Assembly (NCBI RefSeq): GCF_001557875.1 | Contig: NZ_LNRF01000008.1 | Span: 1 to 64,000, forward strand | Length of the DNA stretch: 64,000 bases | Direction of reading: 5' to 3' | Source of the DNA: Vibrio splendidus | GTDB lineage: Bacteria > Pseudomonadota > Gammaproteobacteria > Enterobacterales > Vibrionaceae | In this document: piece after piece, positions 1-8,827 of the stretch | Layout of the letters: each line of letters starts with the position of its first letter | Numbering within the stretch: position 1 is the stretch's first letter | Notes under the pieces: model-generated | Told to the model about the DNA's origin: nothing | Seen by the model: only the letters and a program-made list of their open reading frames with translations | Databases searched by the model: none | Made by a program: the position numbers and the translations under genes

Positions 1-227
1 GATACCACAAACGTTCACTCTCAGAAACAGCGATGTATCGAGTTAAACAGTTGCTAGGAGGGCAACTGAGCTTAAGAAATTACAATGCACAGGTGGGTGA
101 AACTTACGCGATGATAAAAGCGTTGAACAAGCTTACTGGGTTAGGTATGCCTGAAACTTGTCGTATTGACTAAGGAATACGCGAAACGGGGTGGCTCTAT
201 CTCTAAATTTAATTACGCAACAAAGCC
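1..227 (+). mobile_element. Right end of an IS5-family insertion sequence, cut by the window edge
   Basis: The window opens inside a transposase reading frame, followed about 50 bp later by a terminal sequence reading attacgcaacaaagcc on this strand. Its complement, GGCTTTGTTGCGTAAT, is the usual outer end of IS5-group elements in Vibrio and related marine bacteria (from memory). I place the outer boundary at about 227. The left end lies outside the window, so I cannot tell whether the element is intact, and no target duplication can be checked. Confidence 0.65.
3..173 (+). CDS. IS5-family transposase, C-terminal part only
   Basis: An open frame enters from the left edge and ends with TAA after 56 codons. 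The residues (YHKRSLSETAMYRVKQL near the start, LTGLGMPETCRID at the end) match the conserved C-terminus of IS5-group DDE transposases, where the catalytic glutamate sits in the SETAMYR stretch. The N-terminus and the first two catalytic aspartates are outside the window. Function is known for the family: cut-and-paste mobility of its own element. Whether this copy is active cannot be judged. Confidence 0.75.
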   Translation, partial: YHKRSLSETAMYRVKQLLGGQLSLRNYNAQVGETYAMIKALNKLTGLGMPETCRID

Positions 228-679
228 TCTTTGGACAGAGCCTAGACCGGTAAATGAAGCGGTTGAAACATCTGCGCTACGGTTTAAACACCTGCATTGC
301 ATTAGACACAAGCACAGCGGATTAGCCACAGGTACAGCAGATTAACCACCTGTCAAAAAACAACGAGCGTGTTTCTAATCACACAGCTTTAGAGTAGAAA
401 ACAAACTCATTCGCGACAAACCAAAAACCCGACTCATCGCCTTACAACAGTTAAGGTGAAAAGATAGATAGAAAAAAGGTAAACAGGCAGAATCGTGACT
501 ATAGAAAAGCCACAATTGGATTCAAAACCTTCCCCACCGACTCGATTGAATAGTAAAGCACCGTTTTCCGGCAATTTATTTGTGATCTGGGTTGCGCGCG
601 TACCGCATACTATCAGATACTGAACAAAACTAACCTTCAGCCACAGTAAACGTTCCGCGCTTGCTGTTCAGGAAATTCA
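228..679. other. Intergenic region upstream of sbcB with a short tandem repeat
   Basis: About 450 bp without a convincing gene. It holds two adjacent 20-bp imperfect copies at 314-333 and 334-353, of the form ACAGCRGATTARCCACMKGT. A GTG-started 42-codon frame at 495 has no ribosome-binding site and no recognisable content. The sbcB promoter must lie in the right half, but I see no strong -35/-10 pair. The stretch may be remnant DNA next to the IS insertion. Confidence 0.4.
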
Positions 680-2104
680 ATGAGTTCAGATAATCAGCCG
701 ACCTACTTCTTTTTCGATTACGAAACTTGGGGCGTTAGCCCAGCAAAAGACCGTCCGAGTCAATTTGCGGGAGTTCGTACCGACCAAGACTTTAACGTTA
801 TTGGAGAGCCTCTGGTTATCTATTGCCAACCTCCTGCTGATTACCTCCCTGCGCCTGAAGCAGCACTAATCACACGCATCACACCACAGAAAGCGGCTTC
901 ACAAGGTCTTCCTGAGCCGGAGTTTATTGCTAAGATCCATGCTGAGTTAGCCAAACCAAACACCACAAGCCTTGGCTACAACAGTATTCGATTCGATGAC
1001 GAAGTAACGCGTTACACCTGTTACCGAAACTTCATTGACCCATATGCGTGGAGCTGGCAGAACGGCAACTCACGTTGGGATCTACTGGATGTAATGCGCG
1101 CTGTTCACGCACTGCGTCCTGAAGGCATTGTTTGGCCAGAGAACGAAGAAGGTTATCCAAGCTTCAAACTGGAACACCTATCTGTGGCAAACGGCATTGA
1201 ACACGAGAACGCGCACGATGCAATGGCCGATGTTATTGCGACCATCGAGTTAGCGAAGAAGCTGAAAGCAGCACAACCTAAGATGTTCGATTACCTTTAC
1301 AACATGCGTCATAAGCGTAAGCTGAATGACCTAGTCGATATCGTAAACATGACACCATTGATGCACGTTTCAGGCATGTTTGGTCGAGACTGCAACTACA
1401 CTAGTTGGATTGTGCCTATGGCGTGGCACCCAACCAATCAGAATGCCGTTATCGTGGTTGATTTAGCTAAAGATCCAAGCCCGTTATTAGAACTGGATGC
1501 TGATGAACTCAGAGACAGGCTCTACACCAAACGTAGTGAACTTGGTGAAGACGAGCTACCCGTACCAATCAAATTAGTTCAACTGAACAAGTGCCCTATT
1601 CTTGCGCCAGCCAAAACACTGACGGCTGAAAATGCCGAAACCATCGGTATCGATCGCCAACAATGCTTGAAGAACCTAGCACTGCTTCGTGAACACCCAG
1701 AGATCCGCGAAAAACTGATCGGGCTGTACTCACAAGAGCGCGAGTACGAAAAGAGTGATGATGTTGATACACACCTTTACGACGGTTTCTTTTCACCTGC
1801 TGATAAAACAGCGATGAACATCATTCGCGAAACTGACCCGAACAACTTGGCAGCTTTGGATATCACCTTCAGTGACGAACGTATTAAACCGTTACTGTTC
1901 CGTTACCGTGCGCGTAACTTCCCATGGACGCTCGACGAAGCCGAGCAACTGAAATGGGCGAACCATTGTCGTGAGTTTTATGAGGGCCGTTTAGAAGAGT
2001 ACATGCTGAACCTTGAAAACCTCGCACACGAACATGAAAGCGACGAGAAGAAAATGGCTATCTTGAAGGCGGTTTATCAGTACGTAGAAAAGTTAGCTAG
2101 CTAA
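680..2104 (+). CDS. sbcB: Exodeoxyribonuclease I (SbcB/ExoI)
   Basis: Processive 3'-5' exonuclease on single-stranded DNA, used in mismatch repair and in limiting recombination intermediates; cytoplasmic. At 474 residues it is the usual ExoI length. The DEDDh core is visible: FFDYETWG near residues 11-18 gives the first Asp and Glu, NSIRFDDEV gives the next Asp, and HENAHDAMADV gives the catalytic His and last Asp. The SH3-like and C-terminal helical regions follow and the protein is complete. It is transcribed with the LrgAB-type pair 25 bp downstream, though a functional link is unlikely. Identification is firm. Confidence 0.97.
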   Translation: MSSDNQPTYFFFDYETWGVSPAKDRPSQFAGVRTDQDFNVIGEPLVIYCQPPADYLPAPEAALITRITPQKAASQGLPEPEFIAKIHAELAKPNTTSLGYNSIRFDDEVTRYTCYRNFIDPYAWSWQNGNSRWDLLDVMRAVHALRPEGIVWPENEEGYPSFKLEHLSVANGIEHENAHDAMADVIATIELAKKLKAAQPKMFDYLYNMRHKRKLNDLVDIVNMTPLMHVSGMFGRDCNYTSWIVPMAWHPTNQNAVIVVDLAKDPSPLLELDADELRDRLYTKRSELGEDELPVPIKLVQLNKCPILAPAKTLTAENAETIGIDRQQCLKNLALLREHPEIREKLIGLYSQEREYEKSDDVDTHLYDGFFSPADKTAMNIIRETDPNNLAALDITFSDERIKPLLFRYRARNFPWTLDEAEQLKWANHCREFYEGRLEEYMLNLENLAHEHESDEKKMAILKAVYQYVEKLAS

Positions 2105-2129
2105 TTCCATTATCAAGAGACGTAACACT

Positions 2130-2501
2130 TTGAAAGAAAGATTGATCCAACTGGTTTACTGCTTAATCTCCTTCACCTTAATCATAGGTGCACTTACAGC
2201 AGGTAACGCGTTACAACACTTTTTGGATACCTCAATCCCAGGCAGTATTTTTGGCATGTTGATTCTGTTTGCCGCCATGGTGATTGGTATTGTTCCTTCG
2301 CACTGGGTACAGCCCGGTGCAAGCTTGATTATCCGCCTAATGATCTTACTGTTTGTTCCGATCAGTGTTGGGTTGATGGATCACTTCGACATGCTCATCG
2401 CGAACGCATTGCCAATTATGGCGAGCGCCGTTGGTGGCACATTACTGGTGTTGGTGTCCTTATCATGGTTCTTAGACCGCTTGCTTTCGAGAGGTAACTG
2501 A
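2130..2501 (+). CDS. yohJ: LrgA/CidA (YohJ) family holin-like inner membrane protein
   Basis: Small membrane protein of 123 residues with four predicted hydrophobic segments: LVYCLISFTLIIGALTAG, SIFGMLILFAAMVIGIV, LIIRLMILLFVPISVGLM and a C-terminal one. This is the LrgA/CidA layout, and GSIFGMLILF is the family signature. The chosen start is TTG preceded by AAGAGA; no better ATG is in frame at this end. Family members act with an LrgB/CidB partner in murein hydrolase control or metabolite export. The partner starts 2 bp downstream, so the two are translationally coupled. Confidence 0.9.
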   Translation: MKERLIQLVYCLISFTLIIGALTAGNALQHFLDTSIPGSIFGMLILFAAMVIGIVPSHWVQPGASLIIRLMILLFVPISVGLMDHFDMLIANALPIMASAVGGTLLVLVSLSWFLDRLLSRGN

Positions 2502-2503
2502 TC

Positions 2504-3181
2504 ATGTGGATTCTACTCACCATCGTGGTATTCCTGTTTGCTCGCTGGGTAAGCCAAAAAGTAAACTCGCCGCTGTGTAACCCCCTGCTTATCAGCATTG
2601 GTATCATCATTCCGATTCTCACGTTCTTCAAAGTACCGTTTGAGACTTACTATGCTGACAACACCTGGATTACCTACATGCTTCAGCCTGCGGTTGTTGC
2701 ACTTGCTTACCCGCTTTATGAACAGCTACCTCAAATCAGAGCCAACTGGCGCATCATCACCTTTGCTTGCACGTTAGGCAGTGTAATGTCGATGACAACA
2801 ACGGCATTAATCGCAGTGGCTTTTAAAGCGGACTTAACTTTGATCGCGAGTTTGTTAGGCAAATCAGTCACCACGCCAATTGCGATGGAAGTATCAAGCC
2901 ATTTAGGTGGTGAAGCAGCGATTGCGGCAATACTGGTATTGATTGTTGGTCTGTTTGGGGCAATTTTTGCTTATCCAATCTACAATCTCATTGGTATTAA
3001 GAGCCCTATCGCCCGTGGTTTAACCATGGGTACCGTGTCTCACGCTTTAGGCACTGCAACCTGTGCTGAAAAGAATCAGGAAGATGCAGCATTCAGTTCT
3101 TTGGCTCTTGTACTTTGCGGCGTCATTACCTCAATCATCGCACCGAGCATATTTTCGCTTGTAGTTTGGTTCTACTCTTAA
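2504..3181 (+). CDS. yohK: LrgB/CidB (YohK) family membrane protein
   Basis: Polytopic inner membrane protein of 225 residues, the partner of the LrgA-type protein just upstream. Conserved LrgB features are LLGKSVTTPIAMEVSSHLGG in the middle and SHALGTATCAEKNQEDAAFSSLAL near the C-terminus. Length and segment count match E. coli YohK. LrgB proteins are described as anti-holin partners or as transporters of pyruvate/glycolate-type compounds; which applies here cannot be read from sequence. A strong terminator follows 80 bp downstream and closes the sbcB-yohJK unit. Confidence 0.9.
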   Translation: MWILLTIVVFLFARWVSQKVNSPLCNPLLISIGIIIPILTFFKVPFETYYADNTWITYMLQPAVVALAYPLYEQLPQIRANWRIITFACTLGSVMSMTTTALIAVAFKADLTLIASLLGKSVTTPIAMEVSSHLGGEAAIAAILVLIVGLFGAIFAYPIYNLIGIKSPIARGLTMGTVSHALGTATCAEKNQEDAAFSSLALVLCGVITSIIAPSIFSLVVWFYS

Positions 3182-3261
3182 CCATTTTTATTACAGTTTA
3201 AACGTTGCTCGTTCATTGGTTACCTAATAGATTTGGCTAACGGTTCTAAAGTATGACAAGT

Positions 3262-3308
3262 AGCCCAAGCAGAACTCTGATTATCTCAGTGTTGGCTTGG
3301 GCTTTTTT
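3262..3308 (+). terminator. Rho-independent terminator after yohK
   Basis: A 9-bp stem AGCCCAAGC / GCTTGGGCT encloses a loop of 24 bases and is followed by a run of T. It ends the yohJK transcript. Confidence 0.85.
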
Positions 3309-3451
3309 ATCGCATTTACTCAGTAATAGCAGTCAAATCACGGTCTTTTACGAGCACTAAGTGCGATATCAGCTGTATAAATGGCTCTTGTAATCGATTT
3401 CAAGTGTGACCTCACTCTAATTATGCAAACCAATGTAACAACAACAATTCA

Positions 3452-3473
3452 ATAGTGATCTTTATCACAGAAA
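3452..3473 (+). promoter_or_regulatory. CRP-like binding site upstream of cdd
   Basis: The sequence TAGTGATCTTTATCACAG contains both half-sites of the CRP consensus (GTGAT-N4-ATCAC) as a near-perfect palindrome centred at about 3461. It lies about 64 bp before the cdd start. With a weak -10 (TAAACT at 3490) this would be a class II position near -41. In E. coli cdd is activated by cAMP-CRP and repressed by CytR, so the site fits known regulation. Confidence 0.7.
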
Positions 3474-3524
3474 ATTCCTGAGCAATGCATAAACTTAAAG
3501 CCTAAGGTCAATTAAGGATTCAAC

Positions 3525-4412
3525 ATGAACAGTCGTATTACCCTGGCGCTGGAAAGTGCTCCAACAGCAATCAAAGCACTTTTGAGTGACATCGTATTAG
3601 CAGACAACTTTGACGCGACATTGTCTCCAGAACAATTTGCTAGCTTACTACAAGCAAGTGGTTTAGCGGATGACGAGCTACGTATTGCACTACTTCCTTT
3701 TGCCGCAGCGTATTCTTATGCTCCGTTATCTGACTTTTATGTTGGTGCAATCGTGCGCGGTTTGTCTGGCACTCTGTATTTTGGTGCAAACCTTGAAATC
3801 GCTGGTGCTCAACTTGGCCAAACAGTACACGCAGAGCAATCTGCAATCAGCCATGCTTGGATGAAAGGCGAACAAGGTATCTCAGATATCACGATCAACT
3901 TCAGTCCTTGTGGTCACTGTCGTCAATTCATGAACGAACTGACAACAGCAAAAGAACTTAAAGTTCAGCTTCCACAACGTGATGAAATGTCTCTGCAAGA
4001 GTACCTGCCAGACTCATTCGGCCCTGCTGATTTAGGTGTCAAAACTGGCCTAATGACGAAGCTTGATCATAAGTATACGACCGAAGAAACAACGCCTATT
4101 GTTGTAGAAGCGCTAGCAGCACTAAACCGCAGCCATGCTCCTTACACCAAAAACCTAAGTGGTGTTTCACTACAACTGACGTCAGGTGAGATCTTCACGG
4201 GTGCTTATGCAGAAAATGCCGCGTTTAACCCGAGCCTACCCCCTCTGCAAGTGGCGTTGATTCAACTTAAACTGGCTGGCTTCGATTTTGAACAAATTGA
4301 AAGTGCTGCTTTGGTTGAAATCGCAGAAGGTAGCATCAGTCACCTAGCGGATACGCAATCTACATTAGAAGCGATTAATCCAGACATTCCAGTGACTTAC
4401 TTAGCAATCTAA
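3525..4412 (+). CDS. cdd: Cytidine deaminase
   Basis: Hydrolytic deamination of cytidine and deoxycytidine to uridine and deoxyuridine (pyrimidine salvage), cytoplasmic. The 295-residue length is that of the E. coli-type dimeric enzyme with a catalytic N-domain and a degenerate C-domain. Zinc ligands and the catalytic acid are in place: H102 and E104 in VHAEQSA, C129 and C132 in SPCGHCRQ, at the same numbers as E. coli. The ATG is preceded by AAGGATT. The gene is single, flanked by terminators, with a CRP-like site upstream. Confidence 0.97.
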   Translation: MNSRITLALESAPTAIKALLSDIVLADNFDATLSPEQFASLLQASGLADDELRIALLPFAAAYSYAPLSDFYVGAIVRGLSGTLYFGANLEIAGAQLGQTVHAEQSAISHAWMKGEQGISDITINFSPCGHCRQFMNELTTAKELKVQLPQRDEMSLQEYLPDSFGPADLGVKTGLMTKLDHKYTTEETTPIVVEALAALNRSHAPYTKNLSGVSLQLTSGEIFTGAYAENAAFNPSLPPLQVALIQLKLAGFDFEQIESAALVEIAEGSISHLADTQSTLEAINPDIPVTYLAI

Positions 4413-4440
4413 GTACATCTAATTAACAAAAATTTAAATA

Positions 4441-4470
4441 AGCAGCCCTATTTAACAGGGCTGCTTTTTT
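4441..4470 (+). terminator. Rho-independent terminator after cdd
   Basis: A 9-bp stem AGCAGCCCT / AGGGCTGCT with a 7-base loop is followed by seven T. It lies 28 bp after the cdd stop codon. Confidence 0.93.
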
Positions 4471-4496
4471 TATCCCTGCAATTAACGCAACAGCTT

Positions 4497-4512
4497 GCGC
4501 AAACGTTTGCTT
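4497..4512 (+). promoter_or_regulatory. PurR operator upstream of purT
   Basis: GCGCAAACGTTTGCTT matches the PurR consensus ACGCAAACGTTTGCGT with the central CGCAAACGTTTGC complete. It lies about 68 bp before the purT start, where a repressor would block RNA polymerase. purT is a known PurR target in enterobacteria, so purine repression is expected. Confidence 0.88.
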
Positions 4513-4579
4513 TTATCATTAAAATAAGTATGATCTCCCCGTTTTCAATCAATCGTTCAAAAGATCGGAAGGAATTTCT

Positions 4580-5755
4580 ATGTTTGGTACTGCTACTCGT
4601 GAAAATGCTACTCGTGTACTTCTATTAGGTTCAGGTGAACTCGGCAAAGAAGTTGCTATCGAGTGCCAACGTTTAGGTTTGGAAGTTATTGCTTGTGACC
4701 GTTATGCAGACGCACCAGCGATGCAAGTTGCGCATCGTAGCCATGTATTAGACATGTTAGACGGCGATGCACTTCAAGCGATCATTGAACTAGAAAAGCC
4801 AGATTATGTGGTTCCTGAAATTGAAGCTATTGCCACCAGCAAGTTGGTAGAGCTAGAAGCGCAAGGCTTAAATGTCGTTCCAACTGCGAATGCAACCAAG
4901 CTAACGATGAACCGAGAAGGTATCCGTCGCCTAGCCGCAGAAGAGCTGAAACTGAGCACTTCTCCTTACCGCTTTGCAGATACCTTTGAAGATTTCTCAG
5001 CCGCTGTTGAGTTCGTGGGTATGCCTTGCGTTGTTAAGCCAGTAATGAGCTCTTCAGGTAAAGGTCAAAGCGTTATCAAAACAGAAGAAGATATTCAGAA
5101 GTCTTGGGACTACGCACAAGAAGGCGGTCGTACTGGCGCAGGTCGCGTTATCGTTGAAGGCTTTATTGATTTCGATTACGAGATCACCCTTCTAACCGTT
5201 CGCGCTGTTGATGGCGTTCACTTCTGTGCACCTATCGGTCACCGCCAAGAAGACGGTGATTACCGCGAATCATGGCAGCCACAAGTGATGTCAGACAACG
5301 CACTTAAAGCCGCGCAATACACGGCTGAACAAGTGGTTAACGCACTAGGTGGTCACGGTATCTTTGGCGTCGAGCTGTTTGTTAAAGGCGATCACGTTAT
5401 CTTCAACGAAGTATCCCCTCGCCCACACGATACTGGCTTAGTGACATTAATGTCTCAAGACTCATCGGAATTCGCACTGCACGTACGCGCGTTTACTGGT
5501 ATGCCAATCAAATCAATCACGCAATACGGCCCATGTGCTTCAGCGGTTATTCTGGGCCAAGGCACTTCAACCAACATTCGTTTTGAAGGTCTTACAGAGG
5601 CGCTAGACGCACCACAAACTCAAGTTCGCTTGTTTGGTAAGCCTGATATCGATGGTCGCCGTCGCCTAGGTGTGGCGCTTACTCGTCGCAACAGTACAGA
5701 GACAGCAATTGAAGATGCCATTGAAAGTGCATCTAAAGTAAAAGTGATTTACTAG
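4580..5755 (+). CDS. purT: Formate-dependent phosphoribosylglycinamide formyltransferase 2 (PurT)
   Basis: Third step of de novo purine synthesis: formate plus ATP plus GAR gives formyl-GAR; folate-independent alternative to PurN. The 391 residues carry an N-terminal Rossmann-like domain (LLLGSGELGKEVAIE), an ATP-grasp domain (MPCVVKPVMSSSGKGQS, VIFNEVSPRPHDTG) and the C-terminal domain. The start ATG is preceded by GGAAGGAA. The gene stands alone between terminators, with the PurR box upstream. Identification is firm. Confidence 0.98.
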   Translation: MFGTATRENATRVLLLGSGELGKEVAIECQRLGLEVIACDRYADAPAMQVAHRSHVLDMLDGDALQAIIELEKPDYVVPEIEAIATSKLVELEAQGLNVVPTANATKLTMNREGIRRLAAEELKLSTSPYRFADTFEDFSAAVEFVGMPCVVKPVMSSSGKGQSVIKTEEDIQKSWDYAQEGGRTGAGRVIVEGFIDFDYEITLLTVRAVDGVHFCAPIGHRQEDGDYRESWQPQVMSDNALKAAQYTAEQVVNALGGHGIFGVELFVKGDHVIFNEVSPRPHDTGLVTLMSQDSSEFALHVRAFTGMPIKSITQYGPCASAVILGQGTSTNIRFEGLTEALDAPQTQVRLFGKPDIDGRRRLGVALTRRNSTETAIEDAIESASKVKVIY

Positions 5756-5801
5756 CTAGCTATTCAACTCTGAACAATCGCGACTTCAAACCTGAACAAT
5801 A

Positions 5802-5831
5802 AAAAAGACGGGCCATTGAGCCCGTCTTTTT
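5802..5831. terminator. Bidirectional terminator between purT and tpm
   Basis: AAAAAGACGGGC and GCCCGTCTTTTT form a stem with a short loop, A-rich on the left and T-rich on the right. It can stop transcription from purT and from the convergent tpm gene. Confidence 0.88.
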
Positions 5832-5883
5832 GTTGGTGTTCTCATTTTATTGAAGCAGTCTTTTCGCTTGAAAGCTCACTGAC

Positions 5884-6537
5884 TTAAGCGTCTGACTCAA
5901 TCAAATACACTTCTTCACTGAATCGAGACAAGCCTTTCTTAGCAATCTTCGGATGTTCATCGTCCGCTATATCTTGATTCAACAACGTGATTTTGTATCC
6001 TGCGAACAACTGATCGATCTCTAGTTTAGGTACGCTAAACGGAGGTCCTGGCATCTCGCTTTGGTCATAATCCAGAGTTACCAGAAGGATCTTTCCACCC
6101 GGTTTCAGCAGTTGTTTTAAACGCTCTACGTACTGCACTCGCATCTCTTCAGGCAGTGCGACTAAAGACGCGCGATCATAAATGGTATCAACAGGCTGGA
6201 TTGGAGCTGTGAAGTAATCGCCTGTATAGATGTTCAGCTCATCGAATTGATACAGCTCATGCTGACCGCTAATTTGAGTCACAGTCGGCGTGTACAGGTG
6301 CTCTGCAAAAAATGCGCGAACCGCAATCTGGCTTAACTCGACACCTTGAACATCTTCATGCTTTGAAGCTAGCCAAATCAGATCTTCACTTTTGCCACAA
6401 AGTGGAACAAACACACTCTGCTCGTAGCTAGTCTCAGTCTTTTCCCAAAATTTAATCAGAAGTGGGTTTACATCTTCGAGGTGGAAACCAATTTGGTTGG
6501 CTGCCCATTTATTGTGCCAAAATTCAGGATTATTCAT
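5884..6537 (-). CDS. tpm: Thiopurine S-methyltransferase (Tpm)
   Basis: SAM-dependent methyltransferase of 217 residues, the usual bacterial Tpm length. The N-terminus MNNPEFWHNKWAANQIGFH is characteristic of the family, followed by the SAM-binding segment VFVPLCGKSEDLIWLA and the motif YDRASLVALP. Bacterial Tpm enzymes methylate thiopurines and detoxify selenite or tellurite to volatile methyl forms; the natural substrate here is unknown. It is convergent with purT. The 320 bp between its start and relV show no gene. Confidence 0.93.
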   Translation of the reverse strand: MNNPEFWHNKWAANQIGFHLEDVNPLLIKFWEKTETSYEQSVFVPLCGKSEDLIWLASKHEDVQGVELSQIAVRAFFAEHLYTPTVTQISGQHELYQFDELNIYTGDYFTAPIQPVDTIYDRASLVALPEEMRVQYVERLKQLLKPGGKILLVTLDYDQSEMPGPPFSVPKLEIDQLFAGYKITLLNQDIADDEHPKIAKKGLSRFSEEVYLIESDA

Positions 6538-6861
6538 CTTTCGTTCATGTTAAACAGTCATAATGCAAGGGTACAGTATAGAGAGGTAAGAGCAACCTTA
6601 GCTTGGTTTAAAGTACCAAATTGGTTTCGGCAGAATCAGAAACTGGCTTAGTTCAAAGTTCTGATAATTGCGGAACTAACGCTTGGATTATTTGTCTATA
6701 TCTTCACATTTTAAAGCAATATTAAACGTTAGAGTTGGTTTCTGTCTTAGCTAGCCCCATTTAATATGTAGTGAGTTTAGTTAAGCTGTTTTTACTCTTA
6801 TGCGTTACTGGTTACCCCTTTTGACTACCCGTTTTTTGTAACCTTGTATTTTGGAGTTTGA

Positions 6862-7641
6862 ATGAGTGTATTTCTCCGTACGACGGCCCTAATGCTTCTA
6901 GTATTGAGCCGAGCGCCTGCATTCGCAGCAGCACCTGTTTCAACAAGTTCAACTGATCAATCACGCACCGCGTCATCGCAAAACCAAGTTTCATCAAATG
7001 TATTCCGCCATAGCCTAAGCGGCTTGTATGGCATAAAAGCATTCGACTCACGCCCGACTCAGCCTTATACCGACTTCGATATTCTGTACAGCAAAGCGCA
7101 TCAAGGCCAAGCTGAACTAGAAACTATCTGTAAAAGTACTGCCCTACTCACCAATTCTGAAGCACTATTTGCCGGCGTTAAATCTCAAGCTCGTGCAGAA
7201 GAAAAAATCGCCCTTGAGCTTGATGGTGACGTAACAAAAATTACCGACTTAGCCCGCGCAACTATCATCGCGAACGATGTCGAGAGCTTGGTTGAAGTTT
7301 ACGAAGCGCTAAGCCGTGAAGCAGACGTTGTTAAGCTGAAAAACAAGTTTAAATCACCAGCTGACTCTGGCTACCGTGACCTTAACTTGTTGGTTCGTTT
7401 ACCTAAAACCAACATCATTGCAGAGGTTCAACTTCACTTAAAAGCGATTGCTGATGTGAAAAGTGGCCCTGAACACGAGCTGTACGAAATTATCCAAGGT
7501 ATTGAGCGTCACGCAATTGCTGAACATCGCCCAATCAACGATATCGAAGCGGCACAAATCAATAGCCTAAGACGCCAATCTTTAGAGCTTTACCAACAAG
7601 CATGGCAACCGTACATTACAACGCACATTAAAGCGGCTTAA
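6862..7641 (+). CDS. relV: RelV-type small alarmone synthetase, (p)ppGpp synthase
   Basis: Synthesises (p)ppGpp from ATP and GDP/GTP without a hydrolase domain. The 259-residue protein carries the RelA/SpoT synthetase core from about residue 60: GVKSQARAEEKI with K107, ITDLARATII, SGYRDLNLLVRLP, and EVQLHLKAI with E188. As I recall, K107 and E188 are the residues shown essential in V. cholerae RelV, and they fall at the same numbers. The first 24 residues look like a signal peptide (MLLVLSRAPAFAAA), which is odd for an enzyme using cytoplasmic nucleotides; the N-terminus of RelV is reported dispensable. The start has GGAG 6 bp upstream and a terminator follows. The order sbcB, cdd, purT, relV, ihfA resembles V. 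cholerae chromosome 1. Confidence 0.88.
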   Translation: MSVFLRTTALMLLVLSRAPAFAAAPVSTSSTDQSRTASSQNQVSSNVFRHSLSGLYGIKAFDSRPTQPYTDFDILYSKAHQGQAELETICKSTALLTNSEALFAGVKSQARAEEKIALELDGDVTKITDLARATIIANDVESLVEVYEALSREADVVKLKNKFKSPADSGYRDLNLLVRLPKTNIIAEVQLHLKAIADVKSGPEHELYEIIQGIERHAIAEHRPINDIEAAQINSLRRQSLELYQQAWQPYITTHIKAA

Positions 7642-7677
7642 TCACTGACTAAGCAATTATCATAAACAAGAACGACA

Positions 7678-7707
7678 AAGGGCTGCATAATCGCAGCCCT
7701 TTCTTTT
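7678..7707 (+). terminator. Rho-independent terminator after relV
   Basis: AAAGGGCTGC / GCAGCCCTTT stem with a 6-base loop, then TCTTTT. It closes the relV transcript and separates it from the convergent cytochrome operon. Confidence 0.88.
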
Positions 7708-7772
7708 ATCAATTATTTTGCTTATCCAACCTCTTAGAAACCAACTTAGCCAGTATCCCGAGAAAGCCCCAC

Positions 7773-8327
7773 CTACTGGTGATAATACTCTTTAGTGCGG
7801 TTATATAAGTCCAATGGCTTCAACGTGCCATAGAATGCAGCTACGTCTTGCAAGTCTTTATCCGAAAGGTGTTTGACCACCGACTGCATGTACAAATCTT
7901 GGCGTTCATCACTTTTAAAATCACGCAGCTGTTTAAGAATATACCCAGCTTTCTGACCTTTGATGTTTGGATAAGATTGTACGAAGGGAATGATTTTGTC
8001 GCCATGACACTGGCTACATAGATTCTGAACCAACTTTTCACCTGCGACTAGGTTAGGTATGTAACCCTCGGTGATTACCTTGCTATCGACACTAGCTTCA
8101 ACCTCAGTTTTAGCTTCCACTTCAAGCTTCGGCGCTGGTTCCGACTTTATTCCTAATGATTCGACTCGCGAGGCAACTTTATCTTCAGGGCTCGACTGTT
8201 CATCAGTACACGCCGACAGCGACAAAACTACTGATACAGCGGCTATCGCGATAGCTCTATTAACAACAGCTCCATTCGCAACAATTCCATTTGCAAGAGA
8301 GGCCCGCTTTAATCGTTTAATGATCAC
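7773..8327 (-). CDS. Lipoprotein c-type cytochrome of the sulfite-oxidase-type operon
   Basis: 184 residues with a hydrophobic leader ending in the lipobox LSLSAC, so probably anchored in a membrane facing the periplasm. A linker rich in Glu, Ala and Val follows, then one heme c site CSQCH and a C-terminal cytochrome domain resembling class I small cytochromes (GQKAGYILKQLRDFKSDER; axial Met in LYMQSV or nearby). The start is GTG, overlapping the preceding stop codon by four bases (GTGA), so it is translationally coupled. It is the last gene of a four-gene operon and probably accepts electrons from the molybdoenzyme. The partner oxidase is not in the window. Confidence 0.85.
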   Translation of the reverse strand: MIIKRLKRASLANGIVANGAVVNRAIAIAAVSVVLSLSACTDEQSSPEDKVASRVESLGIKSEPAPKLEVEAKTEVEASVDSKVITEGYIPNLVAGEKLVQNLCSQCHGDKIIPFVQSYPNIKGQKAGYILKQLRDFKSDERQDLYMQSVVKHLSDKDLQDVAAFYGTLKPLDLYNRTKEYYHQ

Positions 8328-8827
8328 TGGCTCTCTCCCGGCATAGGTGGCATCAAGGCGCTATCAATAGGCTTACGACGATACTTGTTCATATCGATGC
8401 CTTTGTCTTGATAATAGGTACTGAGGTAATCCAGTACTGGGTCCCAAGTATCAGACAGATCCCACAGCCCTTGAGTATCGACCATCCACTGAATAGTTTC
8501 ACGCCATTGTTCTCTGTTACCGCTGTTCTGAGCAACGATTAAGCTGGTATGGCAAGCGTTACATTGCCCTTTCACGGTCTCCCAACCGGGTGCCATAATC
8601 AGACCCGATGCTTTATCTACACCGTAGTACTCTTTTGGATTCTCAGGAATGTCTTCAGCATGAACGAGCATCGACGTTAATAAGCTACACACCAATGCCG
8701 CTCTTATTATACCTTTACGGTAACTGCGCTTACTGGCAGGAGTTGAGTTTGCATGAAATGAGTGACCATCAACCAAATTGGTAAGTTTAGAACTGCCATC
8801 AATAGGCTTATTGGAAATAGACAGCAT
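8324..8827 (-). CDS. Periplasmic c-type cytochrome subunit (SorB/SoxD-like)
   Basis: I place the start at the ATG overlapping the stop codon of the molybdoenzyme gene (TGATG), ten codons inside the longest frame, giving 167 residues. A basic stretch and a hydrophobic segment (IIRAALVCSLLTSMLVHAED) form the export signal. One heme site, CNACH, sits in GQCNACHTSLIVAQNSGNRE, and WRETIQWMVDTQGLW follows, as in small cytochromes paired with sulfite dehydrogenases. It probably takes electrons directly from the Mo enzyme encoded upstream. The exact physiological partner is inferred from position. Confidence 0.83.
   Translation of the reverse strand: MLSISNKPIDGSSKLTNLVDGHSFHANSTPASKRSYRKGIIRAALVCSLLTSMLVHAEDIPENPKEYYGVDKASGLIMAPGWETVKGQCNACHTSLIVAQNSGNREQWRETIQWMVDTQGLWDLSDTWDPVLDYLSTYYQDKGIDMNKYRRKPIDSALMPPMPGESQ

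Noticed and set aside
495..623. GTG-started 42-codon frame upstream of sbcB
   Set aside because: No ribosome site and no recognisable content.
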